DNA of 61,654 nt from Candidatus Rifleibacteriota bacterium (GCA_029560455.1 JAKQKW010000423.1:1-61654), one strand, 5' to 3'. Positions 8,594 to 18,100 are shown, counted from the stretch's first letter. Numbers and translations are program-made. The notes: a model not told the origin generated them from the letters alone.

Positions 8594-10459
8594 TTACTTG
8601 ACCAGGCTTTTCAGTGTTTCGGCGATGCGGCCTGAAGACAGCCCGAAGGATTCGAGAAGTTCTTCAGGTGTGCCTGATCTTGGCACACTCGTTACTGCCA
8701 CATGCTTAAATGAACTGATCTGGCCGGCCAGGTGCATAGCGACTGCGGCTCCTACGCCACCCTCTGGTGCGTGTTCTTCAAACACGGCGACTTTTCCGCC
8801 AGAAGCCTTGACCAGCTTGCCAAGCTCTTCTTTTGGGAAGGGTTTGATGCAGTAGAGATCGACAACCTGTATCTTTTCTGCGCCAGGAACGTTTTTCAGT
8901 GCCTTCAGAATTTCATGCACGATAACCCCTGAAGAGACAACAGTCAGGGCAGGCGAGTCTGATTTTTTAATGACCTTCAGACCGCCGATCGGGAAAGTTT
9001 CATTGGCATCGTAGAGAACTTCTGAATTCGGGCGCGAGAGTCTGACGTAACCCGGGCCATCATGTTTTGCAAGGTTTACGATGCAGTTGTAAGCAGAAAC
9101 AGCATCAGAAGGATAAAACACAGCGCCATTCGGCAGGGTGGCGAATGCTGCAAGGTCTTCAAGAGCCATCTGCGATGGGCCATCTTCACCGATAGAAATG
9201 CCTGCATGGGTGCCGATAAATTTAACTTTCAGACCTGATAGAGCTGCCATTCTGATCTGGTCAAATGCACGGGCAAGGAAAGCGCCAAAGGTGGTTGCGA
9301 ACGGAATCAGGCTGCGTGCGGCCAGACCGGCTGCTACGCCCGCCATATTCTGTTCGGCAATAAAACATTCTACAAAGCGTTCAGGATATTTTTCGCCGAA
9401 TTTCTGTGAATAGGTCGAATTCTGGGTGTCGCCGTCAATGGCCCATATTCTTTCATCGGCTTTGCCAAGGTTAACGAGAGCCGGGCCAACCGCCTGGCGG
9501 GTGGCAGCTTTTTCGCCTTTTTTGTAGGGTGCCGGTTCAATATTGGCTTTGAGCGGACCGGTGACGATTGTACCCTTGATCTCGGCAGGTTTGGCAATGG
9601 CCGGTGCCGGCGGGGTTTTCATCAGGTCTTTGCTGACTTCTTCAAGGGCCTGTTCAAGTCCCTGGCCGGCGACGATCGGCTTGCCGTGCCAGTTGTCCTT
9701 GTCGGCGATCTGTGACAGGCCGCCGCCCTTCAGGGTGCGTGCAATGACGCAGACAGGCTTGCCGGTAACATGGACAGCCTGCTCAAGAGCCTTGAGAACC
9801 TGCTCGATGTCATGGCCATCTTCAACGACAATGGCTTCCCAACCGAATGCTTCAACTTTTCTGGCGTAGGTGCGCATATCATGGCCGTGCATGGTTTCGC
9901 GGCTCTGGCCAAGGCGGTTGACGTCGATAATGCCGATGAGGTTGTCGGTTTTAAGATTATCTGCCAGAGCGAAGGCTTCCCAGACTGAGCCTTCTGCAAC
10001 TTCGCCGTCACCCATGAGAACGAAGGTGCGGGCGCCATTTTTTACGACATTCTTTTGCTGAATGGCAATGCCGAGACCGACTGAAAGGCCCTGACCAAGC
10101 GAACCGGTTGCGACATCCACGAATGGCAGGCTTGGCATCGGGTGCCCTTCAATGCGCGAACCCATTTTTCTCAGGGTAAAAAGTTCTTTTTCTTCAAGAT
10201 AACCGGCTTCGCACCAGGCTGCATAAAGGGCTGGAGCAGCATGCCCCTTTGACATGACAAGGCGGTCGTTAGCGTGCGAGGCGGGATTTTTCGGATCATA
10301 GCGCATTACTCTGAAGAAGAGTGCTGCAAGTATTTCGGCCGCAGAACAGCAGGAGGTGGGGTGCCCTGAACCGGCTTCAGCTGTGGTTTTAAGGGACAGC
10401 CAGCGGATTCTGGCGGCGCGGTGTTTGAGTTCTTTTATCATAGATGCATCGTAGGACAT
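8594..10459 (-). CDS. tkt: Transketolase
   Basis: Thiamine-diphosphate enzyme that moves two-carbon units between sugar phosphates in the non-oxidative pentose phosphate pathway. At 621 residues it is the shorter single-chain type rather than the roughly 660-residue E. coli form. Visible signatures are GSGHP near residue 30, KGHAAPALYA near 70, the thiamine-diphosphate motif GDGEVAEGSVWEAF (about 150-165), the EGHD loop, and the pyrimidine-domain segment CFIAEQNMAG with its catalytic glutamate. The C-terminal transketolase domain ends near the stop. GGAGGG lies about 5 bases before the ATG. It is followed by its own terminator. The upstream membrane protein gene is co-directional with a 71-base gap, so co-transcription is possible. 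Confidence 0.94.
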   Translation of the reverse strand: MSYDASMIKELKHRAARIRWLSLKTTAEAGSGHPTSCCSAAEILAALFFRVMRYDPKNPASHANDRLVMSKGHAAPALYAAWCEAGYLEEKELFTLRKMGSRIEGHPMPSLPFVDVATGSLGQGLSVGLGIAIQQKNVVKNGARTFVLMGDGEVAEGSVWEAFALADNLKTDNLIGIIDVNRLGQSRETMHGHDMRTYARKVEAFGWEAIVVEDGHDIEQVLKALEQAVHVTGKPVCVIARTLKGGGLSQIADKDNWHGKPIVAGQGLEQALEEVSKDLMKTPPAPAIAKPAEIKGTIVTGPLKANIEPAPYKKGEKAATRQAVGPALVNLGKADERIWAIDGDTQNSTYSQKFGEKYPERFVECFIAEQNMAGVAAGLAARSLIPFATTFGAFLARAFDQIRMAALSGLKVKFIGTHAGISIGEDGPSQMALEDLAAFATLPNGAVFYPSDAVSAYNCIVNLAKHDGPGYVRLSRPNSEVLYDANETFPIGGLKVIKKSDSPALTVVSSGVIVHEILKALKNVPGAEKIQVVDLYCIKPFPKEELGKLVKASGGKVAVFEEHAPEGGVGAAVAMHLAGQISSFKHVAVTSVPRSGTPEELLESFGLSSGRIAETLKSLVK

Positions 10460-10530
10460 TTAACCCTCCGGAATTTTAGTTGTGCAAAAACTTCCTCATT
10501 AGGTTTAAACAAAAGTGGAGGGATAGTCAA

Positions 10531-11391
10531 CTACTTTACTAACTGGGGGGTGGTTGCGCCTGTATTTCGTTTTACCGAAACCTTCGGGGCGGGAACATTT
10601 ACCCCTTTTGGGATGCTGCCATTTGGCAGGGATGAGGCGACAGCTCCTGAAGACGGACTTTCTACGATAAACAGCGCTTCTCTGATATCGGCCGGGCAGA
10701 TGAAGAGTTCTGGAACTCTCGGAATAAGAGTGTATACGACCAGTGCCGAAGTCCATATTAACAGCGATTTTGCGTCACCATCCGGGTTGTAGTTTAAAGA
10801 TGTCAATAATTTAATCAGAGAATTGACCCATAGTGACGGAATAAGCATTCGAACCGCTATCGCGCCGAAAACACGCGGCATGATCGTGTGCAGCGGTTGA
10901 TTTTCAGGGTGGAGGACCGGAGTCATGGAGTCGATGGTTCTTAGCGGAAAGGCATAGTAAACACGGCTCCAGAAGGCAAATTCACGAAATTTTTCTGTGA
11001 GTGCGGTAAGTTTGAATTCAAGTTTGCTGCCCGTCGGACGAAAACGGCGAAAAGCAAGCAGAATTGAAACGAAAGAAGCGCCGGTCTGCCCGGCCAGAGT
11101 TAAAATGTACGCTGCCACAAAACCCTTGGCAAGCAGAAGCGGCGTGAAAATGATTATGGAGGGTACACCCGCCAGAATCAGCAGAAAGGCAACCATCAGA
11201 AGCCCGATGCTGTGGGTCAGGGGAAGAAGTTCGCAGGCAACAACCATTTCAGTAATGGCATTTTTAAGGCCGCTGCGGGTCAGCAGGGCTTCCTGTCTCC
11301 CCGCATTCATTGCAAGCAGGTAGCCTGCAATGAGTATACCGGCAAAAAAACTGAGGTATCTGACCAGAATCTGGCGATTGTATTTCCACAT
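10531..11391 (-). CDS. Polytopic membrane protein, possible VTT/DedA-like
   Basis: 286 residues with four to six hydrophobic helices (about 10-30, 55-85, 85-110, 170-195, 210-230). The segment GVPSIIIFTPLLLAKGF followed by a glycine-containing helix resembles the re-entrant region of VTT (TVP38/DedA) proteins, but the match is loose. A charged loop (about 112-140) separates the two halves, and a proline/serine-rich tail of about 50 residues ends the protein. Function is unknown. It lies upstream of tkt on the same strand and is divergent from the STAS gene. The start has no strong Shine-Dalgarno site. Confidence 0.6.
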   Translation of the reverse strand: MWKYNRQILVRYLSFFAGILIAGYLLAMNAGRQEALLTRSGLKNAITEMVVACELLPLTHSIGLLMVAFLLILAGVPSIIIFTPLLLAKGFVAAYILTLAGQTGASFVSILLAFRRFRPTGSKLEFKLTALTEKFREFAFWSRVYYAFPLRTIDSMTPVLHPENQPLHTIMPRVFGAIAVRMLIPSLWVNSLIKLLTSLNYNPDGDAKSLLIWTSALVVYTLIPRVPELFICPADIREALFIVESPSSGAVASSLPNGSIPKGVNVPAPKVSVKRNTGATTPQLVK

Positions 11392-11568
11392 AAGGCAAGC
11401 AATATATTTAGAGTTTGTTGAAAAGCAAGAATGAAATGCAGAAAGTTGAAATTTTTGCCTGTTGTTTATCGTCTGCTTTTATGTTAGTGTTGGTATGTAA
11501 TAATTCTTTCGCAGAGTAGTCAGGTCTGCAGAGAGAGCTCAAGTCTCCGAGGAGCTTTAAAAACAATT

Positions 11569-11919
11569 ATGTCAGAAGAATTTTCTCTTTCGCATCAGGT
11601 TGATGGCCCGGTGCTGATAATCAGAACCAAGGGTTACCTCAACGACCTTGGGGCTGAACAGGTTGACGAAATCTGCTCAGAGCACCTTGAAAAATCTGTA
11701 AACAAAATTGTCATCAATCTCGAACAGTCGCCTTTGATCAACAGTATCGGTATTTCAATCTTGATCGGGGTAATTGAGGCAATCGAAGAATCTGGTGGTG
11801 CTCTGGCATTTACCAACCTTACTCCGACCAACCGAAAGACCTTCGAAATGATGGGCCTTCTGCAATTCGCAGAACCTTTTGACAAAGAGGAAGAGGCTGT
11901 AGCAAAATATAAAGGTTGA
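11569..11919 (+). CDS. STAS-domain protein (anti-sigma factor antagonist-like)
   Basis: 116-residue single STAS domain. Such proteins act in partner-switching: the unphosphorylated form binds an anti-sigma or other kinase, and phosphorylation on a conserved Ser/Thr releases it. The motif NSIG at 58-61 fits the phosphorylation loop, with Ser59 the expected target. The domain shows the usual strand-helix order and ends with the MMGLLQFAEPF segment. The next gene, a diguanylate cyclase, starts 5 bases after its stop, so the two are translationally close. No anti-sigma kinase is visible here, but a SpoIIE-type phosphatase that could reset such a protein lies nearby at 14246-16921. Confidence 0.88.
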   Translation: MSEEFSLSHQVDGPVLIIRTKGYLNDLGAEQVDEICSEHLEKSVNKIVINLEQSPLINSIGISILIGVIEAIEESGGALAFTNLTPTNRKTFEMMGLLQFAEPFDKEEEAVAKYKG

Positions 11920-11924
11920 TTTTA

Positions 11925-13505
11925 ATGTCTGAATCAGAACAGACGTCTTCAGTTGAACAGAAAATGCAGCAGCAGGTGCTGCGCTATGAGTATGTTCTTG
12001 AAGCTCTGAGCGACATCGGAGACGAGTTGTGTCGTGTCTCAAGTTTTGATGCGCAGCTCAAGTCGCTTTTACATCTGTTGCTGGGTACCCTCGGCGTTCG
12101 CAAGGGTGGCATATTTCTTTTCGACAACTATAACAAACGGGTCTCGTTGCGTTGCTCCTGGAAGCTGGTTCATAAAAATTTTGAATATGACCTGCCGCAT
12201 GATGAGATAACTGCCCTTGAGGCAGATTCTGCCGATATTACCTACCGCGCCGCAGATTATAAGCACTTGCGCGGCATTCTCGAGGCTTTCGCTGAAGATA
12301 ACCTTGACTGTATATCGATTCTCAAGGTTAGAGAGAAGCTCATCGGCTTTCTGGTGGTTGGCCATAAACTCAAGGAAATACCGCTCACAGAAAAAGAAGT
12401 CAGCTTTCTCAAGACTCTTTCGCGCAATATCTCGGTTGCGATCAATAACTTTCTGTTGCTTTCTGAGCTGCGCGAAGCAAATGTGCGCCTTGACGAAAAA
12501 ATCCAGGAAGTAAGCATTCTCTACCAGGCGTCTCAGATGATTTCTTCAGAGCTTCAACTCCAGGCGCTGCTTGATATGGCAATGAGTGCGATCTCTGAAA
12601 TCACTGACATCGAGAGAGGCACTACCTGGCTTTACGAAGAAGAGCACCGCCAGTTCAACCTGATGAGCCATCTTGGCGATGCCAGCAAACTGCCGGAAAA
12701 CCTTTCGCTCGAAGACTCCGAAATTCTTCAGATTGTTGCCGAGCGCAAGGATACCTTCGAATACGAAAAGGGCAAGAGTCAGCCGGCTGAATTGAAGCGC
12801 CTCGACGAAAAGGTTTTCGGTGAAGCATTCGTAGTTGTACCGATTCTCAACCAGGGTGAGTTTCTTGGCCTTTTGCATCTGTGTGCCACTGCGGGTGCAA
12901 ATGGTTTCACCTCGCGCGATATAAGGCTGATCAAGGTTTTTGCAGTTCAGCTCGGCGCCGCAGTCAAAAACGCTCAGCTTTATGAGCAGGCCATCACCGA
13001 TGGCATGACCAAACTTTATCTGCATCGCTATTTCAAACAGCGATTGCTCGACGAAATCAAGAGAGCTGCACGTTTTAAACGCAATCTCGCTCTGATCATG
13101 GTCGACATAGATCACTTCAAAAAGCTTAACGATACTTACGGCCACCAGACTGGTGACGAGGTGCTCAAGCATGTTGCTTCGATACTGCGACGCGCCGTGC
13201 GAACCCACGATTTGCCAGTTCGCTATGGCGGCGAGGAATTTGCTCTCGTGCTGCCGGAAACAGACATGACCGGTGCCGTTGCTGTTGCTGAGCGCATCAG
13301 AAGGTCGATCGAAACAGATTTTCTCGAAGTAAACGGTGTTGTTATAAAAATCACTGCCAGCTTCGGGGTTTCGGTATTCTCTGATTGTGCCGACGACATG
13401 GATTCACTGATAAAGGCTGCTGACGTTGCTCTCTACTGGTCTAAGGAACACGGGCGCAACCAGGTTACCGCCGCTCCGGCCAAAATAATCCGCGAGGTTG
13501 AATAG
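11925..13505 (+). CDS. GAF-GAF-GGDEF diguanylate cyclase
   Basis: Should make cyclic di-GMP from two GTP. The 526-residue protein starts with a short coiled coil, then two GAF-type sensor domains (about 25-165 and 195-345), and a GGDEF domain (about 360-520). The active-site motif is GGEEF (near 434-438), an active variant, and RTHD lies five residues before it, which is the inhibitory I-site pattern (RxxD). There is no membrane segment, so it is cytosolic. I chose the ATG at 11925, five bases after the STAS stop, over a TTG at 11916 that overlaps that stop. Being co-transcribed with a STAS protein suggests a link between c-di-GMP and a partner-switch. Confidence 0.92.
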   Translation: MSESEQTSSVEQKMQQQVLRYEYVLEALSDIGDELCRVSSFDAQLKSLLHLLLGTLGVRKGGIFLFDNYNKRVSLRCSWKLVHKNFEYDLPHDEITALEADSADITYRAADYKHLRGILEAFAEDNLDCISILKVREKLIGFLVVGHKLKEIPLTEKEVSFLKTLSRNISVAINNFLLLSELREANVRLDEKIQEVSILYQASQMISSELQLQALLDMAMSAISEITDIERGTTWLYEEEHRQFNLMSHLGDASKLPENLSLEDSEILQIVAERKDTFEYEKGKSQPAELKRLDEKVFGEAFVVVPILNQGEFLGLLHLCATAGANGFTSRDIRLIKVFAVQLGAAVKNAQLYEQAITDGMTKLYLHRYFKQRLLDEIKRAARFKRNLALIMVDIDHFKKLNDTYGHQTGDEVLKHVASILRRAVRTHDLPVRYGGEEFALVLPETDMTGAVAVAERIRRSIETDFLEVNGVVIKITASFGVSVFSDCADDMDSLIKAADVALYWSKEHGRNQVTAAPAKIIREVE

Positions 13506-13546
13506 TTCGCGAAGCTGAACAATTGCAGACGAACGCAATAAAATAT

Positions 13547-13571
13547 GGCAGTCGGTCAGACCGATGCTGCC
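13547..13571. terminator. Hairpin between convergent diguanylate cyclase and methyltransferase genes
   Basis: GGCAG-TCGG pairs with CCGA-CTGCC around a five-base loop with a two-base bulge. It lies between two convergent stops. In minus-strand RNA it is followed by ATATTTTATT, so it may terminate the ychF-phosphatase-methyltransferase transcript. Confidence 0.5.
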
Positions 13572-13592
13572 GGGCGGGCTGGGTCTGTTTTT

Positions 13593-14249
13593 TCAGGTAA
13601 GACTGCATTTGCGCAGCAGCATTATCTTGCCACGCCCGGGTGTGATTTCGTTCTTGATGGTTTCCCAGCCTTTGTCTACCATTTCGGCCACTTCATCTTC
13701 CTGAAATGGTCTGACCAGCATGCCCTTGCGGGCCCCTTTTACATAAACTATCGAGCCATCATCGGTCGAAATGGCATTGTTGTCGCCGGTCATTTCAGAG
13801 AAGCTGTCCATGGTCAGCAGCATTACCCCTTCAGGCTTGAGAACGCGAAAGGCTTCTTCTGCCGCCTTGAAAAAGCTTGTGCGGTCGAGATGATCGAAAA
13901 GATGGTGCGCGAGAATGCCATCCACACTTTCAGAAGCCAGCGGCAGAGATCTGGCGTCGCCGGTAAGCACAAGGCCCTTGAGTTCTTCTTCGAAAAAGTT
14001 GTTTTTCATAACCCGGGCAGCCTTGAATGAAAGATCGAGACCGATGATATTGTAGCCAACCTGACTCAGATAAAGACTGTTGCGGCCTTCGCCGCAGCCA
14101 AGGTCCAGGATTACGCCGTGACGCGGAACATGGCCGAGCAGGTGCTGAACCAGCTTGGCAGAGGGGGCTATCATACCGTGGTATTTCAGGAAGCGGTTCC
14201 AGGTTTTATCCCAGTAGGTGCGGGCCTGTGATTCAATCTGACTGTTCAT
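13593..14249 (-). CDS. Class I SAM-dependent methyltransferase
   Basis: 218-residue protein with a Rossmann-type methyltransferase core. Motif I is VILDLGCGEGRN (about 45-56), the acidic residue of motif II lies in IIGLDLS, and the motif III/IV region GDARSLPLASESVDGILAHHLFDH is typical of methyltransferase family 11 proteins. The substrate cannot be read from the sequence. Its ATG overlaps the stop of the phosphatase gene by four bases (ATGA), so it is translationally coupled to it and is the last gene of the ychF run. Confidence 0.85.
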   Translation of the reverse strand: MNSQIESQARTYWDKTWNRFLKYHGMIAPSAKLVQHLLGHVPRHGVILDLGCGEGRNSLYLSQVGYNIIGLDLSFKAARVMKNNFFEEELKGLVLTGDARSLPLASESVDGILAHHLFDHLDRTSFFKAAEEAFRVLKPEGVMLLTMDSFSEMTGDNNAISTDDGSIVYVKGARKGMLVRPFQEDEVAEMVDKGWETIKNEITPGRGKIMLLRKCSLT

Positions 14250-16921
14250 GCTTTGCTCCCGTCATATTCAATGGTCACGGCAGTTATGTCATCATGCTGT
14301 GTGGCCAGATAGGCAAAATCTTCTACGGCATCGAGGAGATCCTGGGCCGGATTTTTGCCTCTGACCCTCGCGAGAAACCTTTTCAAGCCAAAGTCACCAA
14401 ACTCTTCATCATCGCTGTTGCGGGCTTCGGTAACTCCGTCAGTGTAAAGCAGCAGCAGATCGCCAGCTACCAGCTGAAAACTTTTGGAACCATATTCATA
14501 GTCATCCAGAATGCCGAGGGGCAGGCCCTTTTCTGACTTTTCGCGCAGAATATGATTGTGACCATAACCATTTGAGACAAACGCCGGATTGTGCCCGGCA
14601 CTTGCCATTTCAACATTACCTGTCTCTGCATCAATTATAACGTACATTGCAGTGATAAAGCGATCGTTGGTAATATTTTTTGCAATAATGCGGTTGGCAC
14701 GTGTCAGAACTTCTCCTGCCCCCATTTTATCAAGTTCCATGGTCGACAGAGTCGTCTTGAAAACAGTCATGATGATGGCGGCCGGAACATTTTTACCTGA
14801 AGCGTCGGCAATTACAACACCAATACGCTTTGGGCCAAGAACAAAAAAGTCAAAATAGTCTCCGCCAACCTCGGCCGCTGATTTGTTGATTTTATTGATG
14901 CGCAGGCCAGGTATTTGTGGAACGCTCTTTGGTAGAAGATTATCCTGAATTTCCTTGGCCATGTTCAGCTGGTCGTCGATGATCTTTTTCTTGTCGTGGT
15001 CTTTTAACAGGGCATCTGTCTCAATGATCGATGCAATTTGGCCGGCAATGATCTGAACAAAAAAGATTTCCTGCCACGACAGTCGGGTGTTTTCATCGAT
15101 ACTGTAGACAAAAAGAATTCCACGCGGTGCCTGAAGCTCATTGTCGTTATCTCCGGGCACATTAAGCGGTTCCAGCATAAGGCTGCCGGCAAGACCCTTT
15201 TCGAAGTCACGGTCAGCAAGAACTGGATTGTTTTTGATTGGCGGTGCCGAATAAACCTCTTTGAAAAAACTGTCAGCTTCTACCCCGGCCTTGATGCCAC
15301 AGGCAAATTCGAAATACCAGCCGGTCAGGCCCTTTTCAAAGGGTATTTTTTCTTCATGGGCAGTTTGGCCGTGACTCGGATTGACACCGGCAGACAGGCA
15401 GTAGGGTTCAAACTCAGGGCTTTTCATAAAGCGCTCGCTGAATTCATGATCCCCCAGCCTGACAAAGAACTTTTCACCGGTTTCCGGGTCGGTTTGAATT
15501 ACCATGACTTTGATCAGATCAAATTTTTCGTTCTGTTCGATAAGCTCTTTTAAAATAAGGTTAACCGCTTTTTCAAGTCTTTCATTTGGCCGATCCGGGC
15601 GGGTTTCTGTTTCGTGCAGTTCGCGGAAATATTTGGTCAGGCCATGAATTGAAGAGAGGTAGTTTCGATTTACTTCACCCTGAAGATTCAGACGCCCGCA
15701 CATCATAGCAAAAGCCTTGCCGAGAGAATCAATTTCTTCAATTTCAGAGGATTCAGCTTTGAAGTCACTGCCGAGTCTGAAGCTTGCAACCTTTTCGCTC
15801 AGCATTTTAAGCGGGCCGCCCAGAGCGGTCGGGAAGAAAAAGGCCAGATATGCGCTGATTGCACCTATCAGCAGTAAAAAAGTCTGGGTAAAATTAGAAT
15901 TGCGGTTAGCACGTGCAATCAGGTCTTCTGAAATCGAATTGATCTGGTTCCAGAAAAGGTCTGCCTCGGACTTGGCGGCATTTACACCCTGATGCTTGAC
16001 AGAGTTGATTTCCCTCTGCATTTTGAGAAGCTGGTCTTCAGTTTCGAGAAGTTCGCTTTCTGGCGCTTCAAGAAGGTTACGCAACCGGTTGAATGACTCG
16101 AAAAAACCTTTGATTTTCCCTTCAACCTGAGTGAGAACCCTTTTGTGCAGGGGTACATTGCTTTCTTGAATTGAACGCCCGAGAAGATATAGAATCGCTC
16201 TAAATCGGCTTTCTACGCGGCCTGCTGATGACTTCTCAGATTTGTCGCCATGATCTTTGCCTTTTTTGAGGCTGAGATACAGCGCCACTTCTGTTTCTGC
16301 AAGAATGAGATCTTTCTCGACCCTGGAAATCTTCTCCATCAGCGATGAGGTATTGCCGAGCGAGGCCTGAAAGTCAGGATTTTTCAGGGTATTGTTCAGG
16401 TCGACAATCATGCTTTTGAAACGGTCGAGCAGGCCGGTCACATCGGCCCGCAGGCCTTCGGCCGCTTTTGAGCGGCGGTCAGCATTTTTCCTCAGCATGC
16501 GATTGCGGCTTTTCAGCAGCAGATCGAAGGAGGTGAAATGCTTTTCAAAACTCTTGAACATCAACTTGATGCTTTTCAAGACTTCGTGCCGCGCCGGGTC
16601 GTCAATCAGCTTTTCAATGCGTCCGACTACCAGTTCAAGCTGATGCAGTTTTTCGCTGTTGTCCTGCTCAGCAGCTTCTGGTGAGGTTTTCAGGCTTTCG
16701 GTTACGGTTTCGCCAAGCTGGGTCCATTTGGCCGCAAGCTCTTCATAAGCCCTGGCAATTTTGATGTTGACCGGCAATGAAACATTGACAGTATCTTCGA
16801 TATCGCTGAATGAAAGCCAGTTGATCGCAAACAGAACCACAAACAGCAACAGAATGACGAGAAAAACTTTGGCGAGGCGTCGCTGCAGGCTCTGTCTGGG
16901 TCTGGTTTCCGAATCAGACAT
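14246..16921 (-). CDS. Membrane SpoIIE/RsbU-type PP2C phosphatase with HAMP and GAF-like regions
   Basis: Predicted serine/threonine phosphatase of the SpoIIE/RsbU type, which typically dephosphorylates STAS proteins. Numbering from the ATG at 16921 (891 residues): membrane helix (about 18-42), long helical extracytoplasmic region, second helix (about 350-375), HAMP-like linker, GAF-like region (about 430-640), then the phosphatase domain (about 655-885). Metal ligands are visible in EVGGDYFDFF and VIADASGKNVPAA, and LLLYTDGVTEARN carries the downstream aspartate. I prefer the ATG at 16921, which overlaps the ychF stop by eight bases, to a TTG at 16975 that would overlap it by 62. Its downstream partner is the methyltransferase. 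A STAS protein across the convergent gap is a candidate substrate. Confidence 0.9.
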   Translation of the reverse strand: MSDSETRPRQSLQRRLAKVFLVILLLFVVLFAINWLSFSDIEDTVNVSLPVNIKIARAYEELAAKWTQLGETVTESLKTSPEAAEQDNSEKLHQLELVVGRIEKLIDDPARHEVLKSIKLMFKSFEKHFTSFDLLLKSRNRMLRKNADRRSKAAEGLRADVTGLLDRFKSMIVDLNNTLKNPDFQASLGNTSSLMEKISRVEKDLILAETEVALYLSLKKGKDHGDKSEKSSAGRVESRFRAILYLLGRSIQESNVPLHKRVLTQVEGKIKGFFESFNRLRNLLEAPESELLETEDQLLKMQREINSVKHQGVNAAKSEADLFWNQINSISEDLIARANRNSNFTQTFLLLIGAISAYLAFFFPTALGGPLKMLSEKVASFRLGSDFKAESSEIEEIDSLGKAFAMMCGRLNLQGEVNRNYLSSIHGLTKYFRELHETETRPDRPNERLEKAVNLILKELIEQNEKFDLIKVMVIQTDPETGEKFFVRLGDHEFSERFMKSPEFEPYCLSAGVNPSHGQTAHEEKIPFEKGLTGWYFEFACGIKAGVEADSFFKEVYSAPPIKNNPVLADRDFEKGLAGSLMLEPLNVPGDNDNELQAPRGILFVYSIDENTRLSWQEIFFVQIIAGQIASIIETDALLKDHDKKKIIDDQLNMAKEIQDNLLPKSVPQIPGLRINKINKSAAEVGGDYFDFFVLGPKRIGVVIADASGKNVPAAIIMTVFKTTLSTMELDKMGAGEVLTRANRIIAKNITNDRFITAMYVIIDAETGNVEMASAGHNPAFVSNGYGHNHILREKSEKGLPLGILDDYEYGSKSFQLVAGDLLLLYTDGVTEARNSDDEEFGDFGLKRFLARVRGKNPAQDLLDAVEDFAYLATQHDDITAVTIEYDGSKA

Positions 16922-17999
16922 TGAAGCGGAAATTGATAATGTCTCCATCTTCGACAATGTATTCTTTTCCTTCAAGACGCGCCAGACCGGCGGCTTTCAC
17001 TGCTGCCATCGTGCCCTTCGCGACGAAATCTTTGTAGGCAACAACCTCGGCTCTGATGAAACCGCGTTCGATGTCTGAATGGATCTTGCCGGCCGATTTC
17101 TGAGCGTTGGTGCCGCGCTGCAGAGGCCAGGCGCGGACTTCGTCTTCGCCGACAGTAAGAAAGCTGATGTAGTTGAGAAGGCGATAGGCTTCAGAAATAA
17201 GGCGGTTGCGGCCAGATTCTTTTATGCCGTACTCTTCAAGAAAAACAGCTTCTTCTTCTGGCGAAAGAGCCGAAATTTCCATTTCGGTAGCGGCAGAAAT
17301 GAGCATCGGCGACCATTTTCGTTGTTGGCATGCCTGTTTAAAGGCAGTTACTACCGGGTCTGACTCGTTTTTAAACTGCTCGTCAGAACAGTTGCCGACA
17401 AGAAGCAGAGGTTTCTGGGTCAGGAACCGGTAGCAGCGCAGGCTGTGTTCCTGTTCATCGGTCAGCTCGATTTCAGAGATGAAGCGGTTTTCTTCGAGAA
17501 CCTTCTTCAGGTTTTCCATGAGTTCGAGCTCTCTTACCAGTTCAGGCTTTTTACCGGCCTTCATTTCTTTGTTCAGACGCTCGATTTTATTGGTAACCAT
17601 TTCGAGGTCGCTGAAAATGAATTCAAGACAGAGTTCTTCGAGGTCGGCGGCCGGGTCTATACGGTTGTGGATATGGGGTATCTCTTCACTGGCAAAGAGC
17701 CTGACAACCAGCATGACGGCGTCGCAGATTCTTATGTTGGCGAGGGTTTTGCTGGCAGACTTGCTTTCGGCATTGCTGATACCGGGAATATCTGTGAATT
17801 CTACGGTTGCGTAAGTGGTTTTTTTAGGTTTGAAAATAGTGGCGAGGTGGTCGATGCGCGCATCAGGAACCTTGATAATGCCGTTATTGATTTCATCTGT
17901 CTGTGCCAGATAATCGCGGGTCTGGGCTTTGGCTCTGGTGGCCATGTTAAAAATGCTTGTCTTGCCAGACATCGGCAAGCCGGCTAATCCGATTTTCAT
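16914..17999 (-). CDS. ychF: YchF/Obg-like ribosome-binding ATPase
   Basis: 361-residue member of the Obg-like ATPase family. The N-terminal P-loop is GLPMSGKTSIF (residues 6-16), a switch region with DIPGI follows, then a coiled-coil insertion (about 120-190), and the C-terminal TGS domain ends with GDIINFRFNV, the family signature. Bacterial YchF hydrolyses ATP in preference to GTP and binds ribosomes; here the usual NKxD specificity motif is replaced by VGNCSDEQ, which is consistent with relaxed base specificity. AGGAG precedes the ATG. It heads a run with the SpoIIE phosphatase and methyltransferase, an unusual company for ychF. Confidence 0.92.
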   Translation of the reverse strand: MKIGLAGLPMSGKTSIFNMATRAKAQTRDYLAQTDEINNGIIKVPDARIDHLATIFKPKKTTYATVEFTDIPGISNAESKSASKTLANIRICDAVMLVVRLFASEEIPHIHNRIDPAADLEELCLEFIFSDLEMVTNKIERLNKEMKAGKKPELVRELELMENLKKVLEENRFISEIELTDEQEHSLRCYRFLTQKPLLLVGNCSDEQFKNESDPVVTAFKQACQQRKWSPMLISAATEMEISALSPEEEAVFLEEYGIKESGRNRLISEAYRLLNYISFLTVGEDEVRAWPLQRGTNAQKSAGKIHSDIERGFIRAEVVAYKDFVAKGTMAAVKAAGLARLEGKEYIVEDGDIINFRFNV

Positions 18000-18033
18000 C
18001 TGCTGCTCCTGAATGCTATAAATTTCAGGCTGT

Positions 18034-18063
18034 ATGATAGCATAGACCGGCTTTGAACGCTAA
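18034..18063 (-). promoter_or_regulatory. ychF: Candidate promoter for ychF
   Basis: On the minus strand TATCAT (18034-18039) is preceded by TGC, giving an extended -10 pattern. The -35 (TTAGCG, 18058-18063) at 18 bases spacing is weak. It lies 35-64 bases before the start codon. Confidence 0.4.
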
Positions 18064-18069
18064 TAAAAA

Positions 18070-18100
18070 GGGCGCACTGCCTTGAAGAAGCAGTGCGCCC
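18070..18100 (-). terminator. Intrinsic terminator of nupC
   Basis: An 11-bp perfect stem GGGCGCACTGC / GCAGTGCGCCC with a 9-base loop lies 29 bases after the nupC stop and is followed in minus-strand RNA by TTTTTATTA. Confidence 0.9.
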
